Source: Sphaerothrix epifaneia
GTDB lineage: Bacteria; Cyanobacteriota; Cyanobacteriia; Phormidesmidales; Phormidesmidaceae
NCBI RefSeq assembly: GCF_042788235.1
Contig: NZ_JBHZOL010000087.1
Span: forward strand, 1-64,000
DNA: 64,000 nucleotides
Direction: 5' to 3'
A model generated the notes under the pieces. It was not told the DNA's origin. It did not search any database and saw nothing but the letters and a program-made list of their open reading frames with translations. A program made the translations under genes and the position numbers. This document shows, in pieces, positions 42,941 through 51,933 of the stretch. The stretch's first letter is position 1, and each line of letters starts with the position of its first letter.

Positions 42941-44194
42941 TTAGCGACTGAATTTTTGGAAAGCTAGGGTAACGTTATGCCCCCCAAAGCCAAATGAATT
43001 AGACAAAGCAACGTCCACTTTTAGGGCACGGCTTTGATTGGGTACATAGTCCAAATCACAGCCAGAATCAGGATTTTCCAGGTTGATCGTAGGCGGTACC
43101 TGATCATTGGCAACAGCCATGACTGTTGCAACGCCTTCAATCCCCCCTGAACCTCCCAACAGGTGCCCAGTCATAGATTTAGTAGAGCTAACAGCGATTT
43201 CATAAGCGCGATCGCCCAAGGCTCGTTTGATGGCTTCAGTTTCTGTCGGATCGTTGGCTGGTGTACTGGTGCCGTGGGCATTGATGTAGTTAATGTCTTG
43301 CGGCTGTAGCCCCGCATCTTTGAGAGCTAGCTGAATTGAGCGGGCAGCCCCTTCACCACCGGGTACAGGTGCGGTCATGTGGTAGGCATCACACGTCATG
43401 CCATAGCCAACGATTTCAGCGTAAATTTTGGCTCCTCGGCTAAGGGCATGTTCCAGTTCTTCGAGCAGCAAAACGCCGCAGCCTTCACCCATGACAAAGC
43501 CATCGCGATCGCGATCGAAAGGGCGACTGGCATGAGCCGGATCATCATTGCGGGTAGATAGCGCTCTGGCTGAAGCAAACCCGGCCACTGCCAGCGGCGT
43601 AATGGCAGCTTCAGTGCCGCCAGCAACCATCGCTTGCGCATAGCCTTGTTGAACTAGACGAAAGGCATCACCAATGGCATTAGAGCCTGCTGCACAAGCG
43701 GTAACCGGGCAAGAATTAGGGCCTTTTGCTCCTAAATGAATAGCAGTCAACCCTGCCGCCATATTGGCAATCATCATGGGCACCATAAACGGGCTACACC
43801 GACTGGGGCCACGGCTTAAATAAATTTCTTGCTGGTCTTCTAAAACTTTGATGCCGCCGACGCCGGTGCCAATCATGACACCGACTTGCTCGGCGTTTAG
43901 ATCAGTAATCTGAAACTGGGCATCTTCGATAGCTTGCTGGCTTGCCGCTACCGCAAACTGAGCAAAGCGATCCATACGCTTAGCATCTTTGCGATCGACA
44001 TAGTCGAGCGGGTCAAATCCTTTGACTTCACCTGCAATCCGACAAGCATGTTTAGAGGCATCAAAGGCAGTAATAACATCAATACCGTTGCGACCGCTGA
44101 TCAACCCCTCCCAATAGTCAGAGAGCGTATTTCCTAACGGCGTAACAGCGCCTAGTCCCGTAATAACAACACGCTTTTTATTAAAATCTGCCAT
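42941..44194 (-). CDS. fabF: 3-oxoacyl-ACP synthase II (FabF)
   Basis: FabF elongates acyl-ACP with malonyl-ACP in fatty-acid synthesis. The Cys-His-His triad is complete: Cys167 in VTACAAGSN, His in INAHGTSTPANDPTE and His in TGHLLGGSGG. The 417-residue length and near-universal motifs (RVVITGLGAVTPLG, GVMIGTGVGG, SNSFGFGGHN) mark this as the housekeeping copy, unlike the shorter paralogue at 2004-3146. It follows acpP by 72 bases on the same strand. Confidence 0.97.
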   Translation of the reverse strand: MADFNKKRVVITGLGAVTPLGNTLSDYWEGLISGRNGIDVITAFDASKHACRIAGEVKGFDPLDYVDRKDAKRMDRFAQFAVAASQQAIEDAQFQITDLNAEQVGVMIGTGVGGIKVLEDQQEIYLSRGPSRCSPFMVPMMIANMAAGLTAIHLGAKGPNSCPVTACAAGSNAIGDAFRLVQQGYAQAMVAGGTEAAITPLAVAGFASARALSTRNDDPAHASRPFDRDRDGFVMGEGCGVLLLEELEHALSRGAKIYAEIVGYGMTCDAYHMTAPVPGGEGAARSIQLALKDAGLQPQDINYINAHGTSTPANDPTETEAIKRALGDRAYEIAVSSTKSMTGHLLGGSGGIEGVATVMAVANDQVPPTINLENPDSGCDLDYVPNQSRALKVDVALSNSFGFGGHNVTLAFQKFSR

Positions 44195-44266
44195 GACTTA
44201 CTTACAAACTAATCGATGTCTACCCAGAGTGCAGATAGCCTGATCTTCTTGAGGCGTATTTGCCCT

Positions 44267-44512
44267 CTAAACAGCGGATTTTTCTTTGATGAAGTCTACA
44301 GCAGCTTGAACGGTGCCGATATTTTCAGCCGCTTCATCAGGAATTTCAATATCAAACTCTTCTTCTAGGGCCATTACCAATTCAACGGTATCTAGGGAAT
44401 CGGCCCCTAAGTCATTAGCGAAGCTAGCTTCGGGCTTAACTTCCGACTCTTCCACACCCAGTTGCTCAGCAACAATCTTTTGAACCTTTTCAAAAACTGC
44501 GTCCTGGCTCAT
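44267..44512 (-). CDS. acpP: Acyl carrier protein
   Basis: AcpP carries growing acyl chains on a 4'-phosphopantetheine arm. The attachment serine is Ser39 in LGADSLDTVELVMALEEEFD. The 81-residue, strongly acidic four-helix protein is typical. It is the first gene of the acpP-fabF-tkt cluster and is transcribed away from psaC. Confidence 0.98.
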   Translation of the reverse strand: MSQDAVFEKVQKIVAEQLGVEESEVKPEASFANDLGADSLDTVELVMALEEEFDIEIPDEAAENIGTVQAAVDFIKEKSAV

Positions 44513-44903
44513 GTTCCTCTTCTCTTAGCGACCGTAATAAACCAAATACATTCCGCATACCTAAACTACGATACACGCAACTAAATCAAGCGAACAGCCC
44601 TTGAACTAGCTCTTTTCTCGGGTTTAAGCATTCCTACATCTTAATCTGAAAGCGTACCTCTCTTCGCCACGAATGCAGCAATCAATGCTGAAACCGCAGT
44701 GGCATGACGATCCAAAGCGATCGCTTTTAACCAAGGATATTACGTTCCATAAAGTTTTGTGGTTAAGCGTTCAATCTGGAAAATCCCTCGCTATAGACTA
44801 TTCATTGATTGGAGAACCCTTACCTGATGGTCGATTCCAGAGGTCATTCTTGATGCTCTGGCTTTGTACTATTGAAAATCTTTAACATTGGAGTCTTAAT
44901 TCA
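44513..44903. promoter_or_regulatory. Divergent acpP / psaC spacer
   Basis: This 391-base spacer should contain the acpP and psaC promoters. I see no convincing small gene; a 70-codon frame at 44673-44885 has no family character. GGAG lies about 11 bases before the psaC ATG. No other structure stands out. Confidence 0.4.
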
Positions 44904-45149
44904 ATGTCTCATTCAGTCAAAATCTACGATACTTGTATCGGCTGTACGCAGTGCGTCCGGGCTTGTCCTACGGACGTTTTGGAGATGGTGCCCTGGGATG
45001 GCTGTAAAGCTGGCCAGATTGCCTCTTCGCCTCGAACTCAAGACTGTGTGGGCTGCAAGCGGTGTGAAACGGCTTGCCCTACTGACTTTTTGAGTATTCG
45101 AGTTTATCTAGGAGCTGAAACCACGCGTAGCATGGGCTTAGCTTACTAG
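44904..45149 (+). CDS. psaC: Photosystem I iron-sulfur centre PsaC
   Basis: PsaC holds the terminal [4Fe-4S] clusters FA and FB of photosystem I and hands electrons to ferredoxin. The 81-residue sequence has both ferredoxin motifs, CIGCTQCVRACP and CVGCKRCETACP, and the invariant C-terminus ETTRSMGLAY. It is one of the most conserved photosynthetic proteins. It stands alone, followed closely by a strong terminator. Confidence 0.99.
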   Translation: MSHSVKIYDTCIGCTQCVRACPTDVLEMVPWDGCKAGQIASSPRTQDCVGCKRCETACPTDFLSIRVYLGAETTRSMGLAY

Positions 45150-45178
45150 GGCATACGCCGACCTTGATTATCCTGTCG

Positions 45179-45194
45179 TCCTTAAATTTAAGGA
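45179..45194. repeat. Perfect 16-base palindrome after psaC
   Basis: TCCTTAAATTTAAGGA is a perfect palindrome 30 bases after the psaC stop, just before the terminator stem. It may add structure to the psaC 3' end or be a protein-binding site. Confidence 0.6.
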
Positions 45195-45205
45195 TGCTAA
45201 GCTGC

Positions 45206-45229
45206 GGGGGAACGTTTCCCCCTTTTTTT
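45206..45229 (+). terminator. Intrinsic terminator of psaC
   Basis: GGGGGAA (45206-45212), loop CGT and TTCCCCC (45216-45222) form a stable stem followed by seven T residues. An outer pair, AAGCTGC (45199-45205) with GCAGCTT (45233-45239), encloses stem and T-run, giving an alternative longer structure. Confidence 0.95.
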
Positions 45230-45239
45230 GTGGCAGCTT

Positions 45240-46421
45240 TTATTTAAGACTTGGTACATAAGATTGGTTTTGCTCGGTGGGGGTGAGATCGGCTAAGGCC
45301 AGATCGCGGCGGATCAAGCGTCCATTTGGCCCAATAATCTGACGGGGTAAATCGGCTAAGTTAATCAGGCTGCGATCGCCCATGTTATAGCCTGTATAGG
45401 TTGTCGTATCCGTCTGCCAAAAGATATCCATCACTGTAAGCGTTTGCATCGGCGCATCAATTCGTCCGAGCCAGGTGCGAGGCCCGCTACCTAAGGCACC
45501 GCAATGAAGAAACTCCAAGTTACCTAAGCGAGCCGGGTAATAGGCGTGATGGTGCCCACAGATATAGGTATGAACGTTGTGACGCTCTAATAGGGCACGC
45601 AGCTCATCCGCCCGCTCTAGAATTTCGCCAGCGCGATCGCGACCTTGCGATACCGCGTAAAACGGCAAATGTCCTATCACAATGCGGCGCTTGGCGCTTT
45701 GTGCTTCAGCGCTAGCCAAACTGCGATCGGCCCAGGCCACCTCATCTGCGGCCACCGTCGCTGAAGAGGCATCCCAAACTAGATAAAAAATGTCATTGTG
45801 CAGAGCGCTGTAGTAGAAGGGGTATCCGGCGCGATCGACAAAGTTGAGGCCAACGTCTCGCTGCGAGTCTTGCCAGTAAGCCTGAGCCAAATCTCGTTCC
45901 AGCCCATAGAGAAAATTGCCGTTGACTTTGACGCTAGAAGCATCGTGATTGCCCAAAGTAAAAATGAACGGCAGTCCCGTTTGTCGAATGGGCTGCAGCA
46001 CTTTTTGGTCAAACCCAGCCCACATCGCCCGAATTTCAGACTCCGTGAGTGAAAGCTTTTGCCCAGCTACCATATCGCCTGCGCACACAACTAGATCGGG
46101 CTGCCAGTCCGCTACCATCTGAGCCGCTTCTTCAACTTCAGCGCGATAATCGGTCGAACCATAGGGGCTGTTAATGTCGCTAAAGACCACTAGCCGCACA
46201 TCCCCCCGTTGCGGCCCATACATCCCAGCAGGACTGGGGTTGCTCGGCATTACCGTTTTTGCCCCCGCTTTAAACGATTCGCCAGCCGCCGCGATCGCTT
46301 GCGTGTCGGCCAACGCCGGGGTCAAACTGGTACGACTAAAGACTCGATGGCTCACCCAACTGGTACTCGCACCGAGGGTCAGCCCCCCCAAAACTAAAAA
46401 ATGGCGACGGCTAAGGCTCAT
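45240..46421 (-). CDS. Exported metallophosphoesterase (Tat-type signal)
   Basis: This is a calcineurin-like phosphoesterase. Metal motifs appear in order: DINSPYG, CAGDMVAG, TLGNHDA, GHLPFY and CGHHHAYY. The N-terminus MSLSRRHFLVLGGLTLGAS has the twin arginines of a Tat signal followed by a hydrophobic stretch, so it is likely folded before export. The ATG at 46421 exposes this signal at once; an upstream GTG-type start at 46445 buries it. The substrate is unknown; phosphodiesters or phosphomonoesters used as a phosphate source are possible. It converges on psaC. Confidence 0.9.
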   Translation of the reverse strand: MSLSRRHFLVLGGLTLGASTSWVSHRVFSRTSLTPALADTQAIAAAGESFKAGAKTVMPSNPSPAGMYGPQRGDVRLVVFSDINSPYGSTDYRAEVEEAAQMVADWQPDLVVCAGDMVAGQKLSLTESEIRAMWAGFDQKVLQPIRQTGLPFIFTLGNHDASSVKVNGNFLYGLERDLAQAYWQDSQRDVGLNFVDRAGYPFYYSALHNDIFYLVWDASSATVAADEVAWADRSLASAEAQSAKRRIVIGHLPFYAVSQGRDRAGEILERADELRALLERHNVHTYICGHHHAYYPARLGNLEFLHCGALGSGPRTWLGRIDAPMQTLTVMDIFWQTDTTTYTGYNMGDRSLINLADLPRQIIGPNGRLIRRDLALADLTPTEQNQSYVPSLK

Positions 46422-46572
46422 AGCAGTTAAACAGCAGCAGATCACCCAAACTTTAGCATTGAGCGATTGAATTGCGGTTAAGAACTTGAGATCGGTTCTT
46501 TCCTCTGTCAGATGTCAGATCGATCAAATTAGATTCCAATGTGGGGCAATATTGCCGCTAGTTTTACTGCTT

Positions 46573-48558
46573 ATGAGCGCTGCCCCCTTGAATGTCACCC
46601 AAAAGCTAATTCAGTCTCACCTGGTTTCAGGCCAGCTAGAACCGGGGGCGGAAATTGGTTTGCGCATTGACCAATCACTCACGCAAGATGCCACCGGGAC
46701 GATGGTGATGTTAGAGCTAGAGGCAATGGGACTTGATCGGGTCAAAACCGAGCTATCAGCTCAGTATGTCGATCACAATCTATTGCAAACCGACTATAAA
46801 AATGCAGACGATCACGCCTTTTTGCGTTCTGCCTGTCAACGCTTTGGCATCTGGTATAGCCGTCCGGGCAATGGCATTTCTCATGTTGTCCATATGGAGC
46901 GCTTTGGGGTTCCTGGGAAAACCCTGATCGGCTCAGATAGCCATACCCCTGCTGCTGGCGCGATGGCAATGCTCGCTTTTGGGGCGGGCGGCCTTGATGT
47001 GGCTTTGGCAATGGCCGGAAAGCCCATGTTTATTAAAATGCCACGGGTTTTGGGAGTTAAACTCACGGGTGAATTACCAGACTGGGTTAGCGCGAAAGAT
47101 GTGATTCTAGAGATGCTGCGCCGCTACGACGTTGATGGTGGTCGAGGGCTAATTGTGGAGTATTACGGGCCAGGGCTTGCCAGCCTTAGCGCCATGGATC
47201 GCCACGTAATCGCCAACATGGGTACCGAGCTAGGAGCGACGTCGACGGTATTTCCCGCCGATCAAGAAGTTCAACGGTTTTTGACGGAGCAGCAGCGAGG
47301 AGAAGTCTGGACAGAAATTATTGCCGACGCTGGCGCTAGCTACGATCTCCAAACCGAAATCAATTTGTCAGAACTGGTACCGCTGATTGCCTGCCCGAGC
47401 AGTCCGGGGAATGTGGTAACAGTGCGGCAAGTGGAGGGGCGCGACGTGGGTCAGGTGGTAATCGGGTCTTCGGCCAATCCAGGACTGCGGGATTTTTGGA
47501 TAGTCAGCGCGATCGCGAAAGGAAAAGTCGCCTGCGATCGCGTTTCTTTTGATATCAACCCCACCTCGCGGCAGGTGATTGAAAATTTAGCAGTGATGGA
47601 TGATAGCCCTTTTCTCGATTTAATCCAGGCTGGGGCTAGGTTTCATCAGGCAGGCTGTCTCGGCTGCATTGGTATGGGGCAAGCGCCCGCTTCAAAACAA
47701 ATTTCACTGCGAACGATGCCGCGTAACTTTCCGGGGCGATCGGGTACAGCCGATGATCAAGTTTATTTGTGCAGTCCGGAAACAGCCGTAGCCGCTGCCC
47801 TGACCGGAAAAATTACCGATCCGCGCGACTTAGCCAGCTTATACGACCTGATCTATCCCCCCTACCAGCCGCCAGAACAGACCATTATCAACACCGATAT
47901 GTTAGTGGCTCCCCCCAAAGAGGGTAGCCCGGTCAAGATTGAAAAAGGCCCCAACATTAAATCGTTTCCTGACTTTGAAGCCCTGCCCGATACCGCAACC
48001 GTACCCGTGCTGCTGAAGGTAGGCGACAACATTTCCACCGACGAGATTTTGCCGGCTGGAGCACGGGTTTTGCCATTTCGCAGCAATATTCCTGGCATCA
48101 GTCAGTTTGTTTACTACCTCAACGACCCCACCTTTGCCGAACGGGCTGAAGCCAGCAAAGCTCAATTTGGCGGTCATGTGCTGGTAGCGGGTCATAACTA
48201 TGCCCAAGGATCTAGCCGGGAACATGCCGCGATCGCTCCACGTTATTTAGGTCAAATTGCCGTCTTAGCTAAATCCTATGCCCGCATTGGCTGGCAAAAC
48301 CTGGTGAACTTTGGCATCTTGCCCTTAGAGTTTGTCAACCCAGACGACTACGCCACCGTCAACGCCGCCGATGAAATCGAACTGGTCAACCTGCGAACCG
48401 TTGTCTACTCCAAAGAACCGTTTCAGGCCAAAAATTTGACCCAAGGTTTAACCTATGAGCTGACCCATCAACTCAGCGATCGCCAACGACAGGTCATCCT
48501 GTTAGGCGGCCTAATCAACGAATACAAAGCCAAACTGAAAGAAGACGGCAACTGCTAA
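46573..48558 (+). CDS. Aconitase-family hydratase (AcnA-type, about 660 residues)
   Basis: The protein has the aconitase layout: domains 1-3 with DHNLLQTD, GIWYSRPGNGISHVVHMERFG (split by one variable stretch), GSDSHTPAAGA and FeS-ligand cysteines in IACPSSP and AGCLGCIGMG, then the swivel domain with DNISTDEI and GSSREHAA. It should interconvert citrate and isocitrate. It is shorter than the 900-residue AcnA and differs from AcnB, the usual cyanobacterial enzyme by my knowledge, so transfer or a second aconitase is possible. The ATG at 46573 starts at the conserved NVTQKLIQSHL helix. Confidence 0.85.
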   Translation: MSAAPLNVTQKLIQSHLVSGQLEPGAEIGLRIDQSLTQDATGTMVMLELEAMGLDRVKTELSAQYVDHNLLQTDYKNADDHAFLRSACQRFGIWYSRPGNGISHVVHMERFGVPGKTLIGSDSHTPAAGAMAMLAFGAGGLDVALAMAGKPMFIKMPRVLGVKLTGELPDWVSAKDVILEMLRRYDVDGGRGLIVEYYGPGLASLSAMDRHVIANMGTELGATSTVFPADQEVQRFLTEQQRGEVWTEIIADAGASYDLQTEINLSELVPLIACPSSPGNVVTVRQVEGRDVGQVVIGSSANPGLRDFWIVSAIAKGKVACDRVSFDINPTSRQVIENLAVMDDSPFLDLIQAGARFHQAGCLGCIGMGQAPASKQISLRTMPRNFPGRSGTADDQVYLCSPETAVAAALTGKITDPRDLASLYDLIYPPYQPPEQTIINTDMLVAPPKEGSPVKIEKGPNIKSFPDFEALPDTATVPVLLKVGDNISTDEILPAGARVLPFRSNIPGISQFVYYLNDPTFAERAEASKAQFGGHVLVAGHNYAQGSSREHAAIAPRYLGQIAVLAKSYARIGWQNLVNFGILPLEFVNPDDYATVNAADEIELVNLRTVVYSKEPFQAKNLTQGLTYELTHQLSDRQRQVILLGGLINEYKAKLKEDGNC

Positions 48559-48851
48559 AAAATTCAGAAAGACCCAAAGCCCGCAAAGCTTGGCATAATT
48601 CTGCGGTCAGTTACAAGTCAGTAAACACTGTAAAGGACTGAAGCTTTAGCTAGATCAAAAATCAACTATTCCTCAAGGAAGTTGACAACAGATAACAACG
48701 GTTTAAAGACTGAATTGCAGTCACCCCAAAGTCTGAAAAGGCAGACGTTTATCAAGATATTTATACAGAATTGTATAGGGCTTGATGCAAAGGCGTTGGT
48801 TTTGGCTATGGTAAGATTCTGAATGGATAGCAGAAGCAAGGATTTCTAGGC

Positions 48852-49172
48852 ATGTCAGCCGCACAAGTTACAGATTCTACGTTTAAGCAAGAGGTACTTG
48901 AGAGCGACGTTCCGGTCTTAGTCGATTTTTGGGCCCCTTGGTGCGGCCCTTGCCGGATGGTTGCTCCCGTTGTTGATGAAATTGCCGAGCAGTATGCTGG
49001 GCAAGTCAAAGTTGTCAAAGTTAATACTGACGAAAACCCTAGCGTGGCCAGTCAGTATGGCATTCGGAGTATTCCGACACTGATGATTTTCAAAGGTGGG
49101 CAACGAGTAGACATGGTTGTTGGGGCCGTTCCCAAAACGACCTTGGCTAACACGCTAGAGAAGTATCTCTAG
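48852..49172 (+). CDS. trxA: Thioredoxin TrxA
   Basis: This is a canonical thioredoxin of 106 residues. The redox motif WCGPC (Cys31, Cys34) is in VDFWAPWCGPCRM, and the cis-proline loop is in SIPTLMIF. It reduces disulfides in Calvin-cycle enzymes and peroxiredoxins. It is a single-gene unit, followed by a terminator at 49249. In some cyanobacteria trxA is beside guaB and yfr1; here it is 25 kb away from them. Confidence 0.97.
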   Translation: MSAAQVTDSTFKQEVLESDVPVLVDFWAPWCGPCRMVAPVVDEIAEQYAGQVKVVKVNTDENPSVASQYGIRSIPTLMIFKGGQRVDMVVGAVPKTTLANTLEKYL

Positions 49173-49248
49173 TGATCTTGCTTTAGCGGCAACATAGCTG
49201 AGCAGTCATTAGATTCCTCAATCATCTAAAGTAAAGATCTTCAAAGTA

Positions 49249-49280
49249 CAGCCCTAGTCTTTGCGACTGGGGCTGATTTT
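49249..49280 (+). terminator. Intrinsic terminator of trxA
   Basis: CAGCCCTAGTC (49249-49259) pairs with GACTGGGGCTG (49265-49275) with one wobble, followed by ATTTTG. A plausible Rho-independent terminator, 77 bases after the trxA stop. Confidence 0.8.
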
Positions 49281-49288
49281 GTTGACGC

Positions 49289-49368
49289 TTATAGCCAAAG
49301 GCAGAGAGATAACTGCTGCAAAAAAACCTTTGCGTCTGGCATCTTTAGCCTTCTGGCTTTGGCTATAA
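49289..49368. repeat. Dispersed intergenic hairpin, divergent copy D
   Basis: TTATAGCCAAAG (49289-49300) is the exact reverse complement of CTTTGGCTATAA (49357-49368). The ends TATAGC-AAAGGC resemble copies B and C, but the inner part differs, so membership is tentative. Confidence 0.5.
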
Positions 49369-49408
49369 ATCTCGCTAGAATAAAGTGCTAGCCGTTAATT
49401 CGAAGGTT

Positions 49409-50476
49409 ATGGTTGCTTCTCCATCCGATTTGCCGACTTCGATTCAATCAGATATGGCCAGCTTTATGGCGCAAGTTTCTAGCCTGCAACATGGGCAACT
49501 AATCCAGCAGGTGTTAGAAACGATTCTACGGATGGTTGGCCGCGAGGCGGATCGACTGGACTGGAAGATCCTAAACTATGCCCTGCAAGATATGGAAAAG
49601 GGCTTTCAGTTGTTTTATCCCCATCGGCACATTCGCAAAGTAACTATTTTTGGCTCGGCTCGTCTGTCAGCCGACAGTCCCGAGTATCAAATGGCTCTAG
49701 AATTTGCTCAGCGTATCACTCAGCAAGGGTTCATGGTAATGACCGGGGCGGGTGGCGGCATTATGGAAGCGGGTAATAAAGGCGCTGGGCCTGATCAGTC
49801 CTTTGGCCTTAATATCCAGTTGCCGTTTGAGCAAGGGGCGAATCCAGCCATTGAAAACGACCCCAAGCTGCTGAATTTTAAGTACTTTTTTACCCGCAAG
49901 CTTTTTTTCCTCCGAGAGAGTGACGCATTAGCGCTTTTCCCAGGTGGATTTGGGACTCAAGACGAAGCTTTCGAAGCTTTAACGTTAGTGCAAACCGGAA
50001 AAGCAGGGCCTTTGCCTTTGGTTTTAGTCGATCGCCCAGGGGGTGACTACTGGCTCAGTTGGGATAGCTATATTCGTAGTCATTTGCTTGAGCGGGGTCT
50101 GATCAGTTTAGACGACCCCAGCTTGTATACAATTACTCATAACCTAGATGAAGCTTGTGAAGCTATTTCTAGCTTTTACCGAGTTTTTCACTCTACACGT
50201 TATGTCGGAGAGCAACTAGTTATTCGCTTGAAGCAGCCGATCTCTGAAACGGCGATCGCCCAGCTTAATCAAGACTTTAGCGACATTCTCAAATCTGGCA
50301 AAATTCAGGCCAGCCAGGTTTTAGCTGCCGAACAGGGTGACGAAACCGAACATTTGCCTCGCTTAGTCCTGCACTTTAACCATCGTGATTTTGGCCGCCT
50401 TTACCAGCTCATTGGTACCCTCAATCAATTAGGCGACGACCATTCACCCGCCTCTGAGCATCCTGAACAAAAGTAG
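49409..50476 (+). CDS. LOG family (TIGR00730-like) protein
   Basis: The Rossmann-like LOG fold is visible: VTIFGSARLS, MTGAGGGIMEAGNKGA and the signature ALFPGGFGTQDEAFE. Related proteins hydrolyse cytokinin or nucleotide 5'-monophosphates, releasing ribose 5-phosphate; older databases call them lysine decarboxylase-like, which is misleading. This one is 355 residues, longer than simple LOG proteins (about 190). It has a helical N-terminal extension and a C-terminal domain of 100 residues. The ATG at 49409 follows AAGG closely; GTG at 49385 is the alternative. Confidence 0.85.
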   Translation: MVASPSDLPTSIQSDMASFMAQVSSLQHGQLIQQVLETILRMVGREADRLDWKILNYALQDMEKGFQLFYPHRHIRKVTIFGSARLSADSPEYQMALEFAQRITQQGFMVMTGAGGGIMEAGNKGAGPDQSFGLNIQLPFEQGANPAIENDPKLLNFKYFFTRKLFFLRESDALALFPGGFGTQDEAFEALTLVQTGKAGPLPLVLVDRPGGDYWLSWDSYIRSHLLERGLISLDDPSLYTITHNLDEACEAISSFYRVFHSTRYVGEQLVIRLKQPISETAIAQLNQDFSDILKSGKIQASQVLAAEQGDETEHLPRLVLHFNHRDFGRLYQLIGTLNQLGDDHSPASEHPEQK

Positions 50477-50492
50477 AAACCGGGCGTTGAAG

Positions 50493-50570
50493 TATAGGCT
50501 GTAGCGACAAGCGTTGAGACACCTCAGCCTTCTGCCCCCTGCTATCGAGCATGAGGCAGAAGGCAAAAAG
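50493..50570. repeat. Dispersed intergenic hairpin, copy E
   Basis: GCCTTCTGCC (50527-50536) is the exact reverse complement of GGCAGAAGGC (50555-50564). The left part, TATAGGCTGT then GTTGAGACACCTCA, aligns with copy B (TATAGCTGT, GTCAAGACACTTCA) at the same spacing. It lies between two convergent genes and may terminate both. Confidence 0.6.
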
Positions 50571-50614
50571 AAAGCCATTCCGCCAAAGCAAAGACTGAAA
50601 AACTGGGCTATCTC

Positions 50615-51928
50615 TTAGCTACGCTCCATCACATCAACCGCTTTAGGAACGCCTGCCGTCAGCACCTCATGCCCCGTTTCAGTTACCAGCAAATCGTCTT
50701 CAATTCGAATGCCAATACCCCGCCAGCAATTGTCAACTTCCGGCTGTCCCTCGGCGGGTTCGTAATAAGGGGAGATATAAATTCCGGGTTCTACCGTCAC
50801 CACATTTCCAGGTTCAAAAGGCTTCCAGGTTTTGTCGGCATTGCGTAAGATGCCAACATCGTGAACATCCAAACCCAAAAAATGGCCAGTCCCATGCATG
50901 AAGAAGGCTTTATACTGCTTATTTTCAATTAGCTCATCCACAGTTCCCCGCAGTAAACCCAACGCCACTAAGCCATCTGTAATTGTTCGAGTCGCAGCAT
51001 CATGAAAGGCATTGAAGGGTTTTCCAGGCTGAACCTCAGCGATCGCCTGTTGCTGTGCTTCCAGCACCAACTCGTACAAAACGCGTTGTTCGGGAGAAAA
51101 TCGTCCTCCAACTGGAAAAGTTCGGGTAATGTCTGCGTTGTAGTAATCGTAAGCACAGCCAGCATCAATCAACAGGAGATCGTCGGCCTGTAGCTGACGT
51201 CGGTTTTCAATATAGTGAAGAATACAGGCATTCTCACCAGAAGCCACAATAGAAGGATAAGCAGGCCCCATTCCCCCTTGGCGTCGAAAACGCTGCTCTA
51301 ATTCGGCTTGAATTTCATACTCGTAAATACCCGGTCGAGCCATTTCGCGAGCAGCGTTATGAGCTTCAACGGTAATCGCGATCGCTTTTCGCATCAGCAC
51401 CAGTTCTTCCGACTGCTTAACCCGTCGCATCGCCTGTAGCAGTAACTTAGCATCCTCAATGGCGACTGGCCCAGTACCTCGCTTTGTATAAGTCGCTAAT
51501 AGTCGTTGCCATAGCTGCAAAATCTTTTGATTAAACGCTGAATCCAGGCCAAAATGATAGTACAAACGATCGGCATTTTCTACATAGTCCGGCAGCTTCT
51601 CCTCAAGCTCCTCAATAGAATAAACCTCATCCGCCTCATACAGTTCCTTAGCGCGATCGACGCCCAAACGGTAACCCGTCCAGGTTTCTTTAGCCAAATC
51701 TTTGGGCTGAACAAACAGTACAAATCTATGCTTGTCATGGTGAGGCGCTAATACCGCTACCGCCTCTGGTTCGTTGAACCCCGTCAAATAATAAAAGTCG
51801 CTGTCCTGCCGAAAAGGATACTCGACATCGTTGTGCATGACAGCCATCGGCGCACTACGAAAAATAGCCGTCGCTGTGCCCAACTGAGCCATCAGCTCAG
51901 CCCGCCGCTGAGAATAGTTAATTTGCAT
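50615..51928 (-). CDS. pepP: Xaa-Pro aminopeptidase (aminopeptidase P)
   Basis: This M24B metallopeptidase removes N-terminal residues preceding proline. The N-terminal domain (1-160) contains RQDSDFYYLTGFNEPEA, and the pita-bread catalytic domain follows. The two-metal ligands are visible: Asp in LIDAGCAYDYYNADITRTFP, His in HGTGHFLGLDVHD, Glu in VTVEPGIYI and Glu in IRIEDD. At 437 residues it is the family size. It follows the degenerate beta-lactamase-fold gene by 5 bases and is probably cotranscribed with it. Confidence 0.95.
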   Translation of the reverse strand: MQINYSQRRAELMAQLGTATAIFRSAPMAVMHNDVEYPFRQDSDFYYLTGFNEPEAVAVLAPHHDKHRFVLFVQPKDLAKETWTGYRLGVDRAKELYEADEVYSIEELEEKLPDYVENADRLYYHFGLDSAFNQKILQLWQRLLATYTKRGTGPVAIEDAKLLLQAMRRVKQSEELVLMRKAIAITVEAHNAAREMARPGIYEYEIQAELEQRFRRQGGMGPAYPSIVASGENACILHYIENRRQLQADDLLLIDAGCAYDYYNADITRTFPVGGRFSPEQRVLYELVLEAQQQAIAEVQPGKPFNAFHDAATRTITDGLVALGLLRGTVDELIENKQYKAFFMHGTGHFLGLDVHDVGILRNADKTWKPFEPGNVVTVEPGIYISPYYEPAEGQPEVDNCWRGIGIRIEDDLLVTETGHEVLTAGVPKAVDVMERS

Positions 51929-51933
51929 GCTGC

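Noticed and set aside
44673..44885. 70-codon frame upstream of psaC
   Set aside because: No ribosome-binding site or family pattern, and it covers the expected psaC promoter region.
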